Source: Burkholderiaceae bacterium (GTDB taxonomy: Bacteria > Pseudomonadota > Gammaproteobacteria > Burkholderiales > WYBJ01). Taken from it: a stretch of DNA of 49,051 nucleotides. Below are positions 42,335 to 49,051 of this stretch, one piece after another. The notes under the pieces were generated by a model. It saw nothing but the letters and a program-made list of their open reading frames with translations, was not told where the DNA came from and ran no database searches. Numbering within the stretch: position 1 is the stretch's first letter; each line of letters begins with the position of its first letter. Made by a program: the position numbers and the translations under genes. Location: contig WYBJ01000203.1 of NCBI GenBank assembly GCA_011525945.1, positions 1-49,051 on the forward strand, written 5' to 3'.

Positions 42335-43137
42335 TGCGCGCATTGCGAGATTGCCCGCCATCGACCTTGCGGCGACTGCACGGTGTGTTGACCGATATCG
42401 ATGACACACTCACAACCGATGGCCGCTTGCCGGCGCAATCATACGCAGCTATGGAGCGCCTGGAAGCTTCGGGCCTGACCATCGTACCGATCACCGGGCG
42501 GCCCGCGGGATGGTGCGACCACATTGCGCGTATGTGGCCGGTGCAAGGCGTCGTGGGTGAGAACGGAGCATTCTGGTTTCGCTACGACCGCGGTGAGCGC
42601 CGGATGCTGCGTCATTTCGTTGACTCCGCCGAGACAAGACGCGAGCAGGCTACGAGGCTGCAAGGTATCGCCACCGAGATCCTGCACGCGATACCCGGAG
42701 CACGCATCGCATCGGACCAGCGCTATCGCGAGTCGGATCTCGCGATTGACTTCTGCGAGGACGTGCCGCGCCTGCCGGAGCGCGACGTCGAACGCATCGT
42801 AATGCTGATGCAGGCACGGGGCCTGACCGTGAAGGTCAGTTCGATTCACGTCAACGGTTGGTTCGGCAGCTTCGACAAACTTTCCACAACACTTAAGTTC
42901 CTCACAGCCCAATTCGGTACCGACGCCGAAGCGGTACGCAAGAATTACGCGTTTATTGGCGATTCGCCGAACGACGAACCGATGTTCGGGTACTTCGACT
43001 GTAGCGTGGGTGTCGCCAATGTACGCGACTTCGCGCACATGCGACGACTGCCACACTACGTAACACAAGGTCGTGCAGGCAACGGCTTCGCCGAGTTTGT
43101 CGACTGCCTCATTCGCGCTCGCCGGGGACCGACGTGA
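42334..43137 (+). CDS. HAD-superfamily phosphatase, Cof/MPGP-like
   Basis: Phosphomonoesterase of HAD class IIB. The ATG at 42334 overlaps the previous stop by one base, and AAAAGGGGG precedes it. The 267-residue product has motif I VLTDIDDTLTTDG (nucleophile D21, acid D23), motif II in TIVPITGRPAGW, a Lys in the cap-flanking region FDKLSTT, and motif IV FIGDSPNDEPMF. The C2 cap spans ~85-185. It is close to mannosyl-3-phosphoglycerate or sucrose/trehalose phosphate phosphatases, but the substrate cannot be fixed. It acts in the cytoplasm. It ends 5 bp before the convergent KTSC gene stop. Confidence 0.9.
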   Translation: MRALRDCPPSTLRRLHGVLTDIDDTLTTDGRLPAQSYAAMERLEASGLTIVPITGRPAGWCDHIARMWPVQGVVGENGAFWFRYDRGERRMLRHFVDSAETRREQATRLQGIATEILHAIPGARIASDQRYRESDLAIDFCEDVPRLPERDVERIVMLMQARGLTVKVSSIHVNGWFGSFDKLSTTLKFLTAQFGTDAEAVRKNYAFIGDSPNDEPMFGYFDCSVGVANVRDFAHMRRLPHYVTQGRAGNGFAEFVDCLIRARRGPT

Positions 43138-43142
43138 TGGCG

Positions 43143-43355
43143 TTAGCGAATGCGACGAGCAGCGAACGACTCCTCGATCTGATCGCGAAAGTAACTCGTT
43201 AGCGACGGCGCGGCCAGGAAGCGCCGGTGCACCTCGGGCGAAACACGCTCGTACTGCACGATCGATCCACTGGAGAATTCCAGTTCGAGAATTTGCACCC
43301 TCGGATCGTAGCCGACCGAGCGAATAGAAGTGGAGTTCACGCGTTTGCGTTCCAT
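43143..43355 (-). CDS. KTSC-domain protein
   Basis: The 70-residue protein is almost entirely the KTSC domain: RVNSTSIRSVGYDPRVQILE, LEFSSGSIVQYERVSPEVHR and the closing AAPSLTSYFRDQIEESF. Normally the last block carries KTSC-like residues such as K-G/S-x-F; here it reads APSLTSYF. The ATG at 43355 follows GAGGAC. The domain is linked to lysyl-tRNA synthetase-like sequences and stand-alone proteins of unknown function. It converges with the HAD gene; the stops are 5 bp apart. Confidence 0.85.
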   Translation of the reverse strand: MERKRVNSTSIRSVGYDPRVQILELEFSSGSIVQYERVSPEVHRRFLAAPSLTSYFRDQIEESFAARRIR

Positions 43356-43710
43356 CGGATCGCTGTCCTCTTCACAGGGCAAGCAGCACGCACTCAAGCA
43401 TCGCTCGAGTGCTGAGCGTAGAAGGCAACGCTCAACGCGCGCTCGTTGTCAAGTACCTCGGCTACGTCGCCCCGCATGCCATCTCACGCTCCGGAAGAGA
43501 TATCGGCATGCGACACTTCCTCACTTTCCACTACGTGAAATGAACGCAAAATAATTCCTCGCCTCTATTCAAGAGGTTATACCACTTCTCGCAATACGGA
43601 ACGCACAGCATCGCGTATCGTCCCGCCGCAAAACCCGCAAAAACGGCTCCGATCGCTCGCTTTTCTGGTATTCTTGTCCGCGTTACCGACCCGTTGGCAC
43701 AGTGCCGCGC
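43356..43710. other. 355-bp gap between the KTSC and histone-like genes
   Basis: No gene is apparent. A hairpin-forming pair GCACTC (43390-43395) and GAGTGC (43407-43412) is present, and 43530-43600 is locally AT-rich with TATAAC on the minus strand (about 43575), which might be a -10 for the KTSC gene, though no good -35 fits. No T-rich terminator follows the nrd operon end at 43711. Confidence 0.45.
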
Positions 43711-44253
43711 CTAAGATCGGTTCCCCATCGGAAAGGGCCAGGCTCCAGGGATCAAAATCGGTCGCGGGGACGCTGGCGGTGCAGCAGGTGTCGTTGGGGA
43801 TTCGGATTCGATCGCCGTGGGCTTGTCTGCAACCGGTGTTGGTTCGATCGTAGCAACTGGCGGTACAGTCTTCTTCGCGGCTATTGTCTTTGCTGGCTTC
43901 TTAGCCGCCTTACGAGCCGCGGGCTTAGTGCCCGCGGCTTTTTTCTTTGGCAATCCGGATGGTTTCACGCCGCGCAGCCGCTCCGCGACGCTCGCGCGTT
44001 TGGCGACCGTCTGCTTGCTCGCGGACGCGCCTTTCTTGGCACCCGTGCGCTTGCCTGCGGCAGCCCGCTTCTTCGCGGCCGCCATGCGCAGTGGGCGTTT
44101 GCCGACGGCGCCCTTGCGCGCAGCTGACTTTGGTCTCTTCGCCGTCGGCCGAGACAACGCGCGCCGAGCTGCCTTTTTCGCGGGCCTTCGAGCGATCTTG
44201 CGCGCCGATCGATTCACCGATTTCTTGGCTGCCGATTTGTTTCTCGCTGCCAT
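43711..44253 (-). CDS. Histone H1-like Lys/Ala-rich protein
   Basis: The 180-residue product starts 7 bases after GGAGG. Residues 1-130 are dominated by Lys, Ala and Arg in AKK/KAA-type repeats (NRSARKIARRPAKKAARRAL, KKKAAGTKPAARKAAKKPAK), like eukaryotic H1 tails, bacterial Hc2 and AlgP-type proteins. It should bind DNA or other polyanions in the nucleoid. Residues 131-165 are Pro/Thr/Glu-rich, and the end is a distinct hydrophobic motif ILIPGAWPFPMGNRS. It follows the DUF2442-like gene by 37 bp, probably the last gene of the nrdAB transcript. The plus strand inside the gene forms a perfect terminator-like hairpin at 43916-43944. Confidence 0.88.
   Translation of the reverse strand: MAARNKSAAKKSVNRSARKIARRPAKKAARRALSRPTAKRPKSAARKGAVGKRPLRMAAAKKRAAAGKRTGAKKGASASKQTVAKRASVAERLRGVKPSGLPKKKAAGTKPAARKAAKKPAKTIAAKKTVPPVATIEPTPVADKPTAIESESPTTPAAPPASPRPILIPGAWPFPMGNRS
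43916..43944 (+). terminator. Intrinsic-terminator-like hairpin, antisense to the histone-like gene
   Basis: On the plus strand GCCGCGGGC (43916-43924), loop TTAGT and GCCCGCGGC (43930-43938) form a perfect 9-bp stem followed directly by TTTTTT and then CTTT. This is the full form of a Rho-independent terminator. It lies within the coding region of the minus-strand histone-like gene, so it would stop plus-strand read-through from the EF-G/DUF/HAD genes or an antisense RNA. The same bases encode Lys/Ala codons, so it may be a by-product. Confidence 0.6.
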
Positions 44254-44290
44254 GTTTGCCTCCGGTTATGAAGACACTGGGTTGCCCACG

Positions 44291-44596
44291 CTAATGTAAC
44301 GCCGCACGAACCCTGCTTGCGAGATCCTTGTACAGCGCGCCCGGGTCGAGCCGAATGCCGCCCTGCCATCGCACAGCGCCGGTCTGAGGGTCGACGCTGA
44401 CATCGAGAAATCGTTCGACGTCACGCCAGATACTGAAATCGACGATATCCACCAAGCTCCCGAGATAGACGTAGCCTTCCAATCCGTCGTCGAACAGCAG
44501 CCACAGCGAGTAGTCGGCCTCGGCCTTGCAACTTTCAATGGCCGGGCCGTACTGCCGGCGCGACCGGCGCGGCATCCGTTCGAGACTCAGTCCCAT
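44291..44596 (-). CDS. DUF2442-like protein downstream of nrdB
   Basis: From the ATG at 44596 the product is 101 residues. It contains [40 protein letters not shown] and [16 protein letters not shown], which fits the small DUF2442 fold (an acidic two-strand start, then F-x-x-V and W-x-x-G). DUF2442 proteins often lie beside toxin-antitoxin-like or helix-turn-helix genes, but here no such partner is seen. Its start overlaps the nrdB stop by 10 bp, so it is co-translated with nrdB and belongs to the nrd operon. The function is unknown. Confidence 0.8.
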   Translation of the reverse strand: MGLSLERMPRRSRRQYGPAIESCKAEADYSLWLLFDDGLEGYVYLGSLVDIVDFSIWRDVERFLDVSVDPQTGAVRWQGGIRLDPGALYKDLASRVRAALH

Positions 44597-45699
44597 GACA
44601 GCGCACCGCCGGTCTGGTACTCGGTGACGCGCGTTTCGAAAAAGTTCTTCTCCTTTTTCAAATCGATCATTTCGCTCATCCACGGAAACGGATTGCCGTT
44701 GCCGGGGAACAGCGGGTCGATCCCGATCTGCTGGCAGCGCCGATTGGCGATAAAGCGCAGATACTCCTTGAACATCGTCGCATTCAATCCGAGCACCCCC
44801 CGCGGCATCGTGTCCTCCGCGTAGCGATATTCGAGATTTACCGCTGTGCGCACGAGTTCCCGCACTTCATCGCGGAATTCTGGCGTCCACAAGTGCGGGT
44901 TTTCAAGCTTGATCTGGTTGATCAGGTCGATGCCGAAGTTGCAGTGCATCGATTCGTCGCGCAGGATGTACTGATATTGCTCGGCGGCTCCTGTCATCTT
45001 GTTCTGCCGTCCTAGCGCCAGGATCTGCGTGAATCCCACGTAAAAGAACAAACCTTCCATCAGGCAGGCGAACACGATCAGGCTGCGCAACAGGCGTTGA
45101 TCATTCTCCGCCGTACCGGTTCGAAACGACGGGTCGGTCAAGGTATCGATGAACGGAATGAGGAACTCGTCCTTGGCCCGTATGCTGGGGACTTCGCGGT
45201 AGGCATTGAAGATCTCGCCTTCGTCCAGGCCAAGACTCTCTACGATGTACTGATAGGCATGCGTATGAATGGCCTCTTCGAAAGCTTGACGCAGCAAGTA
45301 CTGACGGCACTCGGGTGCCGTGATGTGGCGGTAGGTGCCCAGCACGATATTGTTGGCGGCGAGCGAATCGGCCGTCACGAAAAATCCGAGATTGCGCTTC
45401 ACGAGGCGACGCTCATCCTCGCTCAAAGCACCCGCGTCCTTCCACAAGGCGATGTCGCGGCTCATCGGAATCTCCTGCGGCATCCAGTGATTCGCGCACG
45501 CCGCAAGATACTTCTCCCAAGCCCATTTGTACTTGAACGGCACCAGTTGATTGACGTCGGTCTGACCGTTGATGACACGCTTGTCGTCGACCGAGACGCG
45601 GTGGAACGCGTCGAAATTACGCGACCGCTGTACGTCAGCCAGACCGGAACCCACGACGCCGCGTACCGCCGTATTCACTTCTTGTTCGGTCGATTGCAT
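44587..45699 (-). CDS. nrdB: Class I ribonucleotide reductase, beta (radical) subunit
   Basis: Generates the radical used by NrdA. The ATG at 45699 follows AGGAG and gives 370 residues. The di-iron ligands include D111 (FFVTADSL), E142 and H145 in [10 protein letters not shown]. The radical Tyr is present at Y149, with the D-to-E spacing of 31 residues as in E. coli NrdB. Asp and Tyr at these places argue against the Mn/Fe class Ic form (Glu and Phe). Later metal residues lie in [11 protein letters not shown]. The C-terminus [11 protein letters not shown] is the peptide that docks on NrdA. It starts 41 bp after nrdA and overlaps the DUF2442-like gene. Confidence 0.97.
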   Translation of the reverse strand: MQSTEQEVNTAVRGVVGSGLADVQRSRNFDAFHRVSVDDKRVINGQTDVNQLVPFKYKWAWEKYLAACANHWMPQEIPMSRDIALWKDAGALSEDERRLVKRNLGFFVTADSLAANNIVLGTYRHITAPECRQYLLRQAFEEAIHTHAYQYIVESLGLDEGEIFNAYREVPSIRAKDEFLIPFIDTLTDPSFRTGTAENDQRLLRSLIVFACLMEGLFFYVGFTQILALGRQNKMTGAAEQYQYILRDESMHCNFGIDLINQIKLENPHLWTPEFRDEVRELVRTAVNLEYRYAEDTMPRGVLGLNATMFKEYLRFIANRRCQQIGIDPLFPGNGNPFPWMSEMIDLKKEKNFFETRVTEYQTGGALSWD

Positions 45700-45740
45700 T
45701 TCTTGCTCCTGTAGGTATCGTTCCACTGGCCGGCCGCCGT

Positions 45741-48593
45741 CTATTGACAGGCTTCGCACTCGGGATCGTCAATCGAGCACACCTTGAGCTCGGCACCAGA
45801 TTCGCCGGCGGCCGGGACGGCGTTCAGCGCGCCGGCGCGCACGGTCGACTTCTCGGCGTGGGTCGCGCCGAGGGTACGCAGGTAATAGGTGGTTTTGAGG
45901 CCGCGCAACCAGGCGAGCTTATAGGTGTCGTCGAGCTTCTTGCCCGAAGCGCCCGCCATGTAGAGATTCAGGGACTGCGACTGGTCCACCCATTTCTGCC
46001 GCCGCGCCGCGCACTCGACCAGCCAGCGCGGCTCGATCTCGAAGGCGGTCGCGTACAGCGTGCGTACTTCGGGAGGCACCCGATCGATCTTCGCCAAGCT
46101 ACCGTCGAAGTATTTCAAATCCGAGATCATGACCTCATCCCAGACATTCAGCCGTTTCAAGTCCTCGACCATGTACTGGTTGGCGACGGTGAACTCGCCC
46201 GAGAGGTTGGACTTGACGTACAGATTCTGGAAGGTCGGCTCGATCGATTGTGAAACGCCGGTGATATTCGCGATGGTCGCGGTAGGCGCGATGGCGAGAC
46301 AATTGGAGTTGCGCATGCCGACCCGCGCGATGCGCGCGCGCAGGGCCTCCCAATCGAGCCGCGTCTCGGTATCGGCCTCGACGTAGCCGCCGCGCTGATC
46401 GGCAAGCAACCCGAGCGTCTCGTGCGGCAAGATATGGCGATCCCAGAGCGATCCGTCGAAGGTCGCATAGCGGCCGCGCTCCTCGGCCAGATCGGTCGAT
46501 GCCCAATACGCGCAATAAGCAATCGCCTCCATTGACCGGTCGGAGAATTCGACCGCCTCGGCTGACGCGTAGGGAATTCGCAGCGCGTGCAGGCAATCCT
46601 GGAACGCCATGATCCCCAGCCCGACCGGGCGGTGCTTGAAGTTGGAGTTGCGCGCCTTTCCGACCGAGTAGTAGTTCAGGTCGATCACGTTGTCGAGCAT
46701 GCGCATCGCGGTGCCGATCGTGCGCCTCAGTTTGTCGAGATCCATGCAGCGCTCCTCGTGATTGAGGTGCGCCAGCATGTTCACCGAGCCCAGATTGCAT
46801 ACCGCGATCTCGTCCGGACCGGTATTGAGAGTGATTTCGGTGCACAGATTGGAGCTGTGCACGATTCCGACGTGCTGCTGCGGCGAGCGCAGGTTGCACG
46901 GGTCCTTGAACGTGATCCAGGGGTGGCCTGTTTCAAACAGCATCGACAGCATGCGCCGCCACAACTGCACCGCCGGAATACGCTTGAACAAGACGAGATC
47001 ACCACGCGCGGCGCTGGCCTCGTAGGCGAGATAAGCCTGTTCGAAATCGCGCCCGTGCTTCTCGTGCAGATCGGGTACGTCGGACGGTGAGAAAAGGGTC
47101 CACTCTGCGTCTTCCATCACTCGTTTCATGAACAGGTCGGGTATCCAGTTCGCCGTGTTCATGTCGTGCGTGCGACGCCGGTCGTCGCCCGTGTTCTTGC
47201 GCAACTCGAGGAATTCCTCGATGTCGAGATGCCAGGTCTCCAGGTAAGAACACACCGCACCCTTGCGCTTGCCTCCCTGATTGACTGCAACCGCGGTGTC
47301 GTTCACCACTTTCAGGAATGGCACCACGCCTTGAGACTTACCGTTGGTTCCCTTGATGTGCGCGCCGAGCGCCCGTACTGGCGTCCAGTCATTGCCGATG
47401 CCGCCCGCGTACTTCTGCAGCATGGCGTTCTCCTTGATCGACTCGTAGATCCCGTCCAGGTCGTCCGGCACCGTGGTGAGATAGCAGCTGGCAAGCTGCG
47501 AGCGGCGCGTACCCGAGTTGAACAGGGTCGGTGTCGAGCTCATGAAATCGAAGCTCGAAAGGACGTTGTAGAACTCGATCGCACGCCCCTCGCGCTCGTC
47601 CTTCTTCTCGTTCAACGCAAGACCCATCGCGACACGCATGAAGAAGGTCTGCGGAAGCTCGATGCGTCGGCCGCGAACGTGCAGGAAATAGCGGTCGTAA
47701 AGGATCTGTAGGCCGAGGTAGCCGAACTTGAGGTCACGATTGTGATCGAGTGCTAGCGCCAGGCAGCCCAGATCGTATTCGCCCAGGCGCGGATCCAGCA
47801 GCTCAGCGTCTACTCCCGCTCGGATCAGCTGCGGAAACGCCTCTGTATAGGCCGCCTTCATGCCGGCATGACTCACTTCGTGGCCCAATGTCTCCAGCCG
47901 CAGGTTGTTCAGGAGCAGGCGCGCAGTAACGAAGCTGTAGGCGGGCGCGGATTCGATCAGCGAGCGCGCTGCGAGCACGACGCATTTGCGAACTTCGTCC
48001 ATCGGGATGCCGTCGTAAATGTCACGCACGGTCGCCTGCAGAATCGGTGCCGCACTGACATCGGCACCCAAGTCCGCGCAGGCCTCCTCCACCAGCATGC
48101 TCAAGGCGTCCCGGTCGAACGGACGGCTTACGCCGGCATCGATCACCCGGATTGAAGGTTGGGCCGCAGAAGCAGCCTGCGCTTCACGCTGCCGCGCGCG
48201 CTCCTGCGCCCGGGCTTCGCGGTACAGTACGTAGGCGCGTGCGACCTCATGCTCTCCGCTGCGCATGAGGGCGAGCTCGACCTGATCTTGGATATCCTCG
48301 ATGTGAAAGGTGCCGCCTTCCGGACGACGGCGCATGAGCGCGTTCACCACCGCCGTGGTCAGCCCGGCAACACGTTCGCGAATGCGCGCCGACGCCGCCC
48401 CGACGCCACCATTGACCGCGATGAAGGCCTTGGTCATGGCGATCGAAATCTTCGTTGGCTCGAAGCCGACTACCGCGCCGTTGCGACGGATCACCTTGTA
48501 CTGCCCGTAGCGCGCATCGCGTTCCGGGGCGTGCGCCTCGCCGTCAAGAGCGACGTTCGGCAGCGAGGCGAGAGTTTCGGTCGCAACATGCAT
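45741..48593 (-). CDS. nrdA: Class I ribonucleotide reductase, alpha (catalytic) subunit
   Basis: Reduces ribonucleoside diphosphates to deoxy forms. The 950-residue protein is long for NrdA because of an extended N-terminus. One ATP-cone lies at ~30-130 ([20 protein letters not shown]), and a second, more degenerate cone-like region at ~147-240. The catalytic core has C370 ([10 protein letters not shown]), N582 and C584 plus E586 (NLCTEITL) and C599 (AVCNLGSVN). The radical-transfer Tyr pair is in [10 protein letters not shown], and the redox-shuttle Cys pair is at the end (DDPECEACQ). AAGGAG lies before the ATG. A strong promoter and NrdR-like boxes lie upstream. Two cones suggest dATP feedback control. 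Confidence 0.98.
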   Translation of the reverse strand: MHVATETLASLPNVALDGEAHAPERDARYGQYKVIRRNGAVVGFEPTKISIAMTKAFIAVNGGVGAASARIRERVAGLTTAVVNALMRRRPEGGTFHIEDIQDQVELALMRSGEHEVARAYVLYREARAQERARQREAQAASAAQPSIRVIDAGVSRPFDRDALSMLVEEACADLGADVSAAPILQATVRDIYDGIPMDEVRKCVVLAARSLIESAPAYSFVTARLLLNNLRLETLGHEVSHAGMKAAYTEAFPQLIRAGVDAELLDPRLGEYDLGCLALALDHNRDLKFGYLGLQILYDRYFLHVRGRRIELPQTFFMRVAMGLALNEKKDEREGRAIEFYNVLSSFDFMSSTPTLFNSGTRRSQLASCYLTTVPDDLDGIYESIKENAMLQKYAGGIGNDWTPVRALGAHIKGTNGKSQGVVPFLKVVNDTAVAVNQGGKRKGAVCSYLETWHLDIEEFLELRKNTGDDRRRTHDMNTANWIPDLFMKRVMEDAEWTLFSPSDVPDLHEKHGRDFEQAYLAYEASAARGDLVLFKRIPAVQLWRRMLSMLFETGHPWITFKDPCNLRSPQQHVGIVHSSNLCTEITLNTGPDEIAVCNLGSVNMLAHLNHEERCMDLDKLRRTIGTAMRMLDNVIDLNYYSVGKARNSNFKHRPVGLGIMAFQDCLHALRIPYASAEAVEFSDRSMEAIAYCAYWASTDLAEERGRYATFDGSLWDRHILPHETLGLLADQRGGYVEADTETRLDWEALRARIARVGMRNSNCLAIAPTATIANITGVSQSIEPTFQNLYVKSNLSGEFTVANQYMVEDLKRLNVWDEVMISDLKYFDGSLAKIDRVPPEVRTLYATAFEIEPRWLVECAARRQKWVDQSQSLNLYMAGASGKKLDDTYKLAWLRGLKTTYYLRTLGATHAEKSTVRAGALNAVPAAGESGAELKVCSIDDPECEACQ

Positions 48594-48618
48594 GTGCGGT
48601 CTCCTTGGGCTGAAACTT

Positions 48619-48634
48619 TATTTACTTATTGTGT
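48619..48634 (-). promoter_or_regulatory. Second, degenerate NrdR-box half in the nrdA leader
   Basis: On the plus strand TATTTACTTATTGTGT matches the NrdR consensus acaCwAtATaTwGtgt well only in its right half (TATTGTGT). The centre lies 51 bp from the better box, about five helical turns, so a NrdR oligomer could touch both. It is tentative because the left half is poor. Confidence 0.4.
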
Positions 48635-48669
48635 GACGCCAAGAACTTCAATGAGCCGAAGCAGGACAA

Positions 48670-48685
48670 CCACCATATATTGTGG
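48670..48685 (-). promoter_or_regulatory. NrdR box upstream of nrdA
   Basis: On the minus strand CCACAATATATGGTGG matches the NrdR consensus acaCwAtATaTwGtgt at 13 of 16 positions and is nearly palindromic. It lies just downstream of the predicted start of transcription (about 48700), which suits repression of nrdAB by NrdR with ATP/dATP. Confidence 0.75.
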
Positions 48686-48706
48686 CTTGGCTCCAAGGTC
48701 GCACTA

Positions 48707-48734
48707 ATTCTAGTAGCTGCGACAACGTTGTCAA
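48707..48734 (-). promoter_or_regulatory. Sigma-70 promoter of the nrdAB operon
   Basis: On the minus strand a perfect -35 TTGACA (48734-48729) is followed after 16 bp by the -10 TAGAAT (48712-48707), five of six matches. It lies ~115 bp upstream of the nrdA ATG, leaving a long leader that carries the NrdR boxes. Confidence 0.78.
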
Positions 48735-48832
48735 CAGGTTCCGCAAGCGCGCCCGCAGGCAGTACCTCGGCGTTGCGCGGATGGCACACGGCGCACGGGG
48801 AAACGCGAGTCCAGAATCGCAGGCTCTGGTGT

Positions 48833-49051
48833 TCAGCGCTTGAACAACGCGCTGGGTTGGTCCAAGGCCGACCAGTCGAAAGACGCGCCGGGATCGGTCT
48901 TACGCCCGGGCGCAACGTGGCAATGCCCGGCGATCCCTTGGATCGGATAAACCGCCCGCAAGGTGGATATCAGGGCCGCGCCCGTCTGGTATTGCGCGTC
49001 TTCGTACATGACGTCGTCGCTACCTTCGAATTCGATCCCGACGGAATAGTC
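48833..49051 (-). CDS. ampD: 1,6-anhydro-N-acetylmuramyl-L-alanine amidase, 3' part (cut by window end)
   Basis: The last 72 residues are present, the rest lying beyond the window. They match the C-terminal half of AmpD: DYSVGIEFEGSDD, DAQYQTGAALISTLRAVYP, and the zinc and catalytic segment AGHCHVAPGRKTDPGASFDW. In AmpD the His of GH and the Asp of KTDPG are zinc ligands, and the Lys is catalytic. GHCHV replaces the common GHSDI. The enzyme cleaves the stem peptide from anhydromuropeptides during wall recycling and keeps ampC-type beta-lactamase control low. It precedes nrdA on the same strand with ~240 bp between, so nrdA has its own promoter. Confidence 0.93.
   Translation of the reverse strand, partial: DYSVGIEFEGSDDVMYEDAQYQTGAALISTLRAVYPIQGIAGHCHVAPGRKTDPGASFDWSALDQPSALFKR

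Noticed and set aside
45699..45741. Class Ic (Mn/Fe) identity of the nrdB product
   Set aside because: Although AIHTH-type sequence recalls chlamydial NrdB, the radical Tyr149 and ligand Asp111 are both present, as in Fe/Tyr enzymes.

Overview
The window reads as about 49 kb of chromosome from a high-GC betaproteobacterium, most likely an environmental, Burkholderiales-like lineage. I infer this from the tRNA-Tyr/Gly/Thr-tuf locus, two solitary Bug/TctC-type solute receptors, a PhaM-like polyhydroxyalkanoate protein, a KTSC-domain protein, a histone H1-like Lys/Ala-rich protein beside nrdAB, and GC-rich third codon positions throughout. I recognise no prophage, insertion sequence, CRISPR array or rRNA. 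Most of the window is dense coding sequence in tight operons.

Layout. 0-2 kb: tuf behind three tRNA genes and one strong promoter, all on the minus strand. 2.3-3.9 kb: two small exported envelope proteins with tandem repeats, and a four-helix membrane protein. 3.9-9.1 kb (minus): IlvD/Edd-family dehydratase, ModA-like periplasmic binding protein, SLC13/DASS anion transporter and Old Yellow Enzyme reductase, apparently one catabolic unit. 9.3-11.6 kb (plus): an LVIVD beta-propeller protein with an unusual helical insertion, then a Bug receptor. 11.7-15.8 kb (minus): amidohydrolase-fold protein, two 3-hydroxyisobutyrate-dehydrogenase-type reductases, a TauD/TfdA dioxygenase and a GlcG/HbpS-like protein. 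16.0-21.5 kb: class I fumarase, Tat-exported MsrB, amidase and NadA. 21.5-22.3 kb: an 827-bp gap holding a perfect 13-bp hairpin.

22.3-27.7 kb (minus) is a compact operon: Bug receptor, VOC protein, CoA-transferase alpha and beta, and an NDP-forming acyl-CoA synthetase. The alpha gene is interrupted by an in-frame UGA at 25800-25802 with the reading frame intact on both sides. This is the most notable feature of the window. 27.8-35.1 kb: MFS transporter, then patatin, a small conserved protein, CoA-pyrophosphatase-type Nudix, MaeB malic enzyme and an HtrA-like protein that has lost two catalytic residues. 35.1-39.4 kb: prolyl iminopeptidase, short PhaM, lytic transglycosylase and an ECF sigma/membrane anti-sigma pair. 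39.6-43.1 kb (plus): EF-G-like GTPase, a DUF2946-like protein and a HAD phosphatase. 43.1-49.05 kb (minus): KTSC protein, histone-like protein, DUF2442-like protein, nrdB and nrdA with a promoter and NrdR-type box, and the 3' end of ampD cut by the window edge.

How the genes work together. Housekeeping functions (translation, dNTP and NAD synthesis, fumarase, malic enzyme, peptidoglycan recycling) are interleaved with at least three uptake-plus-catabolism modules. Each module pairs a periplasmic receptor or transporter with CoA-activating, dehydratase or oxidoreductase enzymes, which fits a generalist degrader of organic acids. Substrates cannot be read from the sequence.
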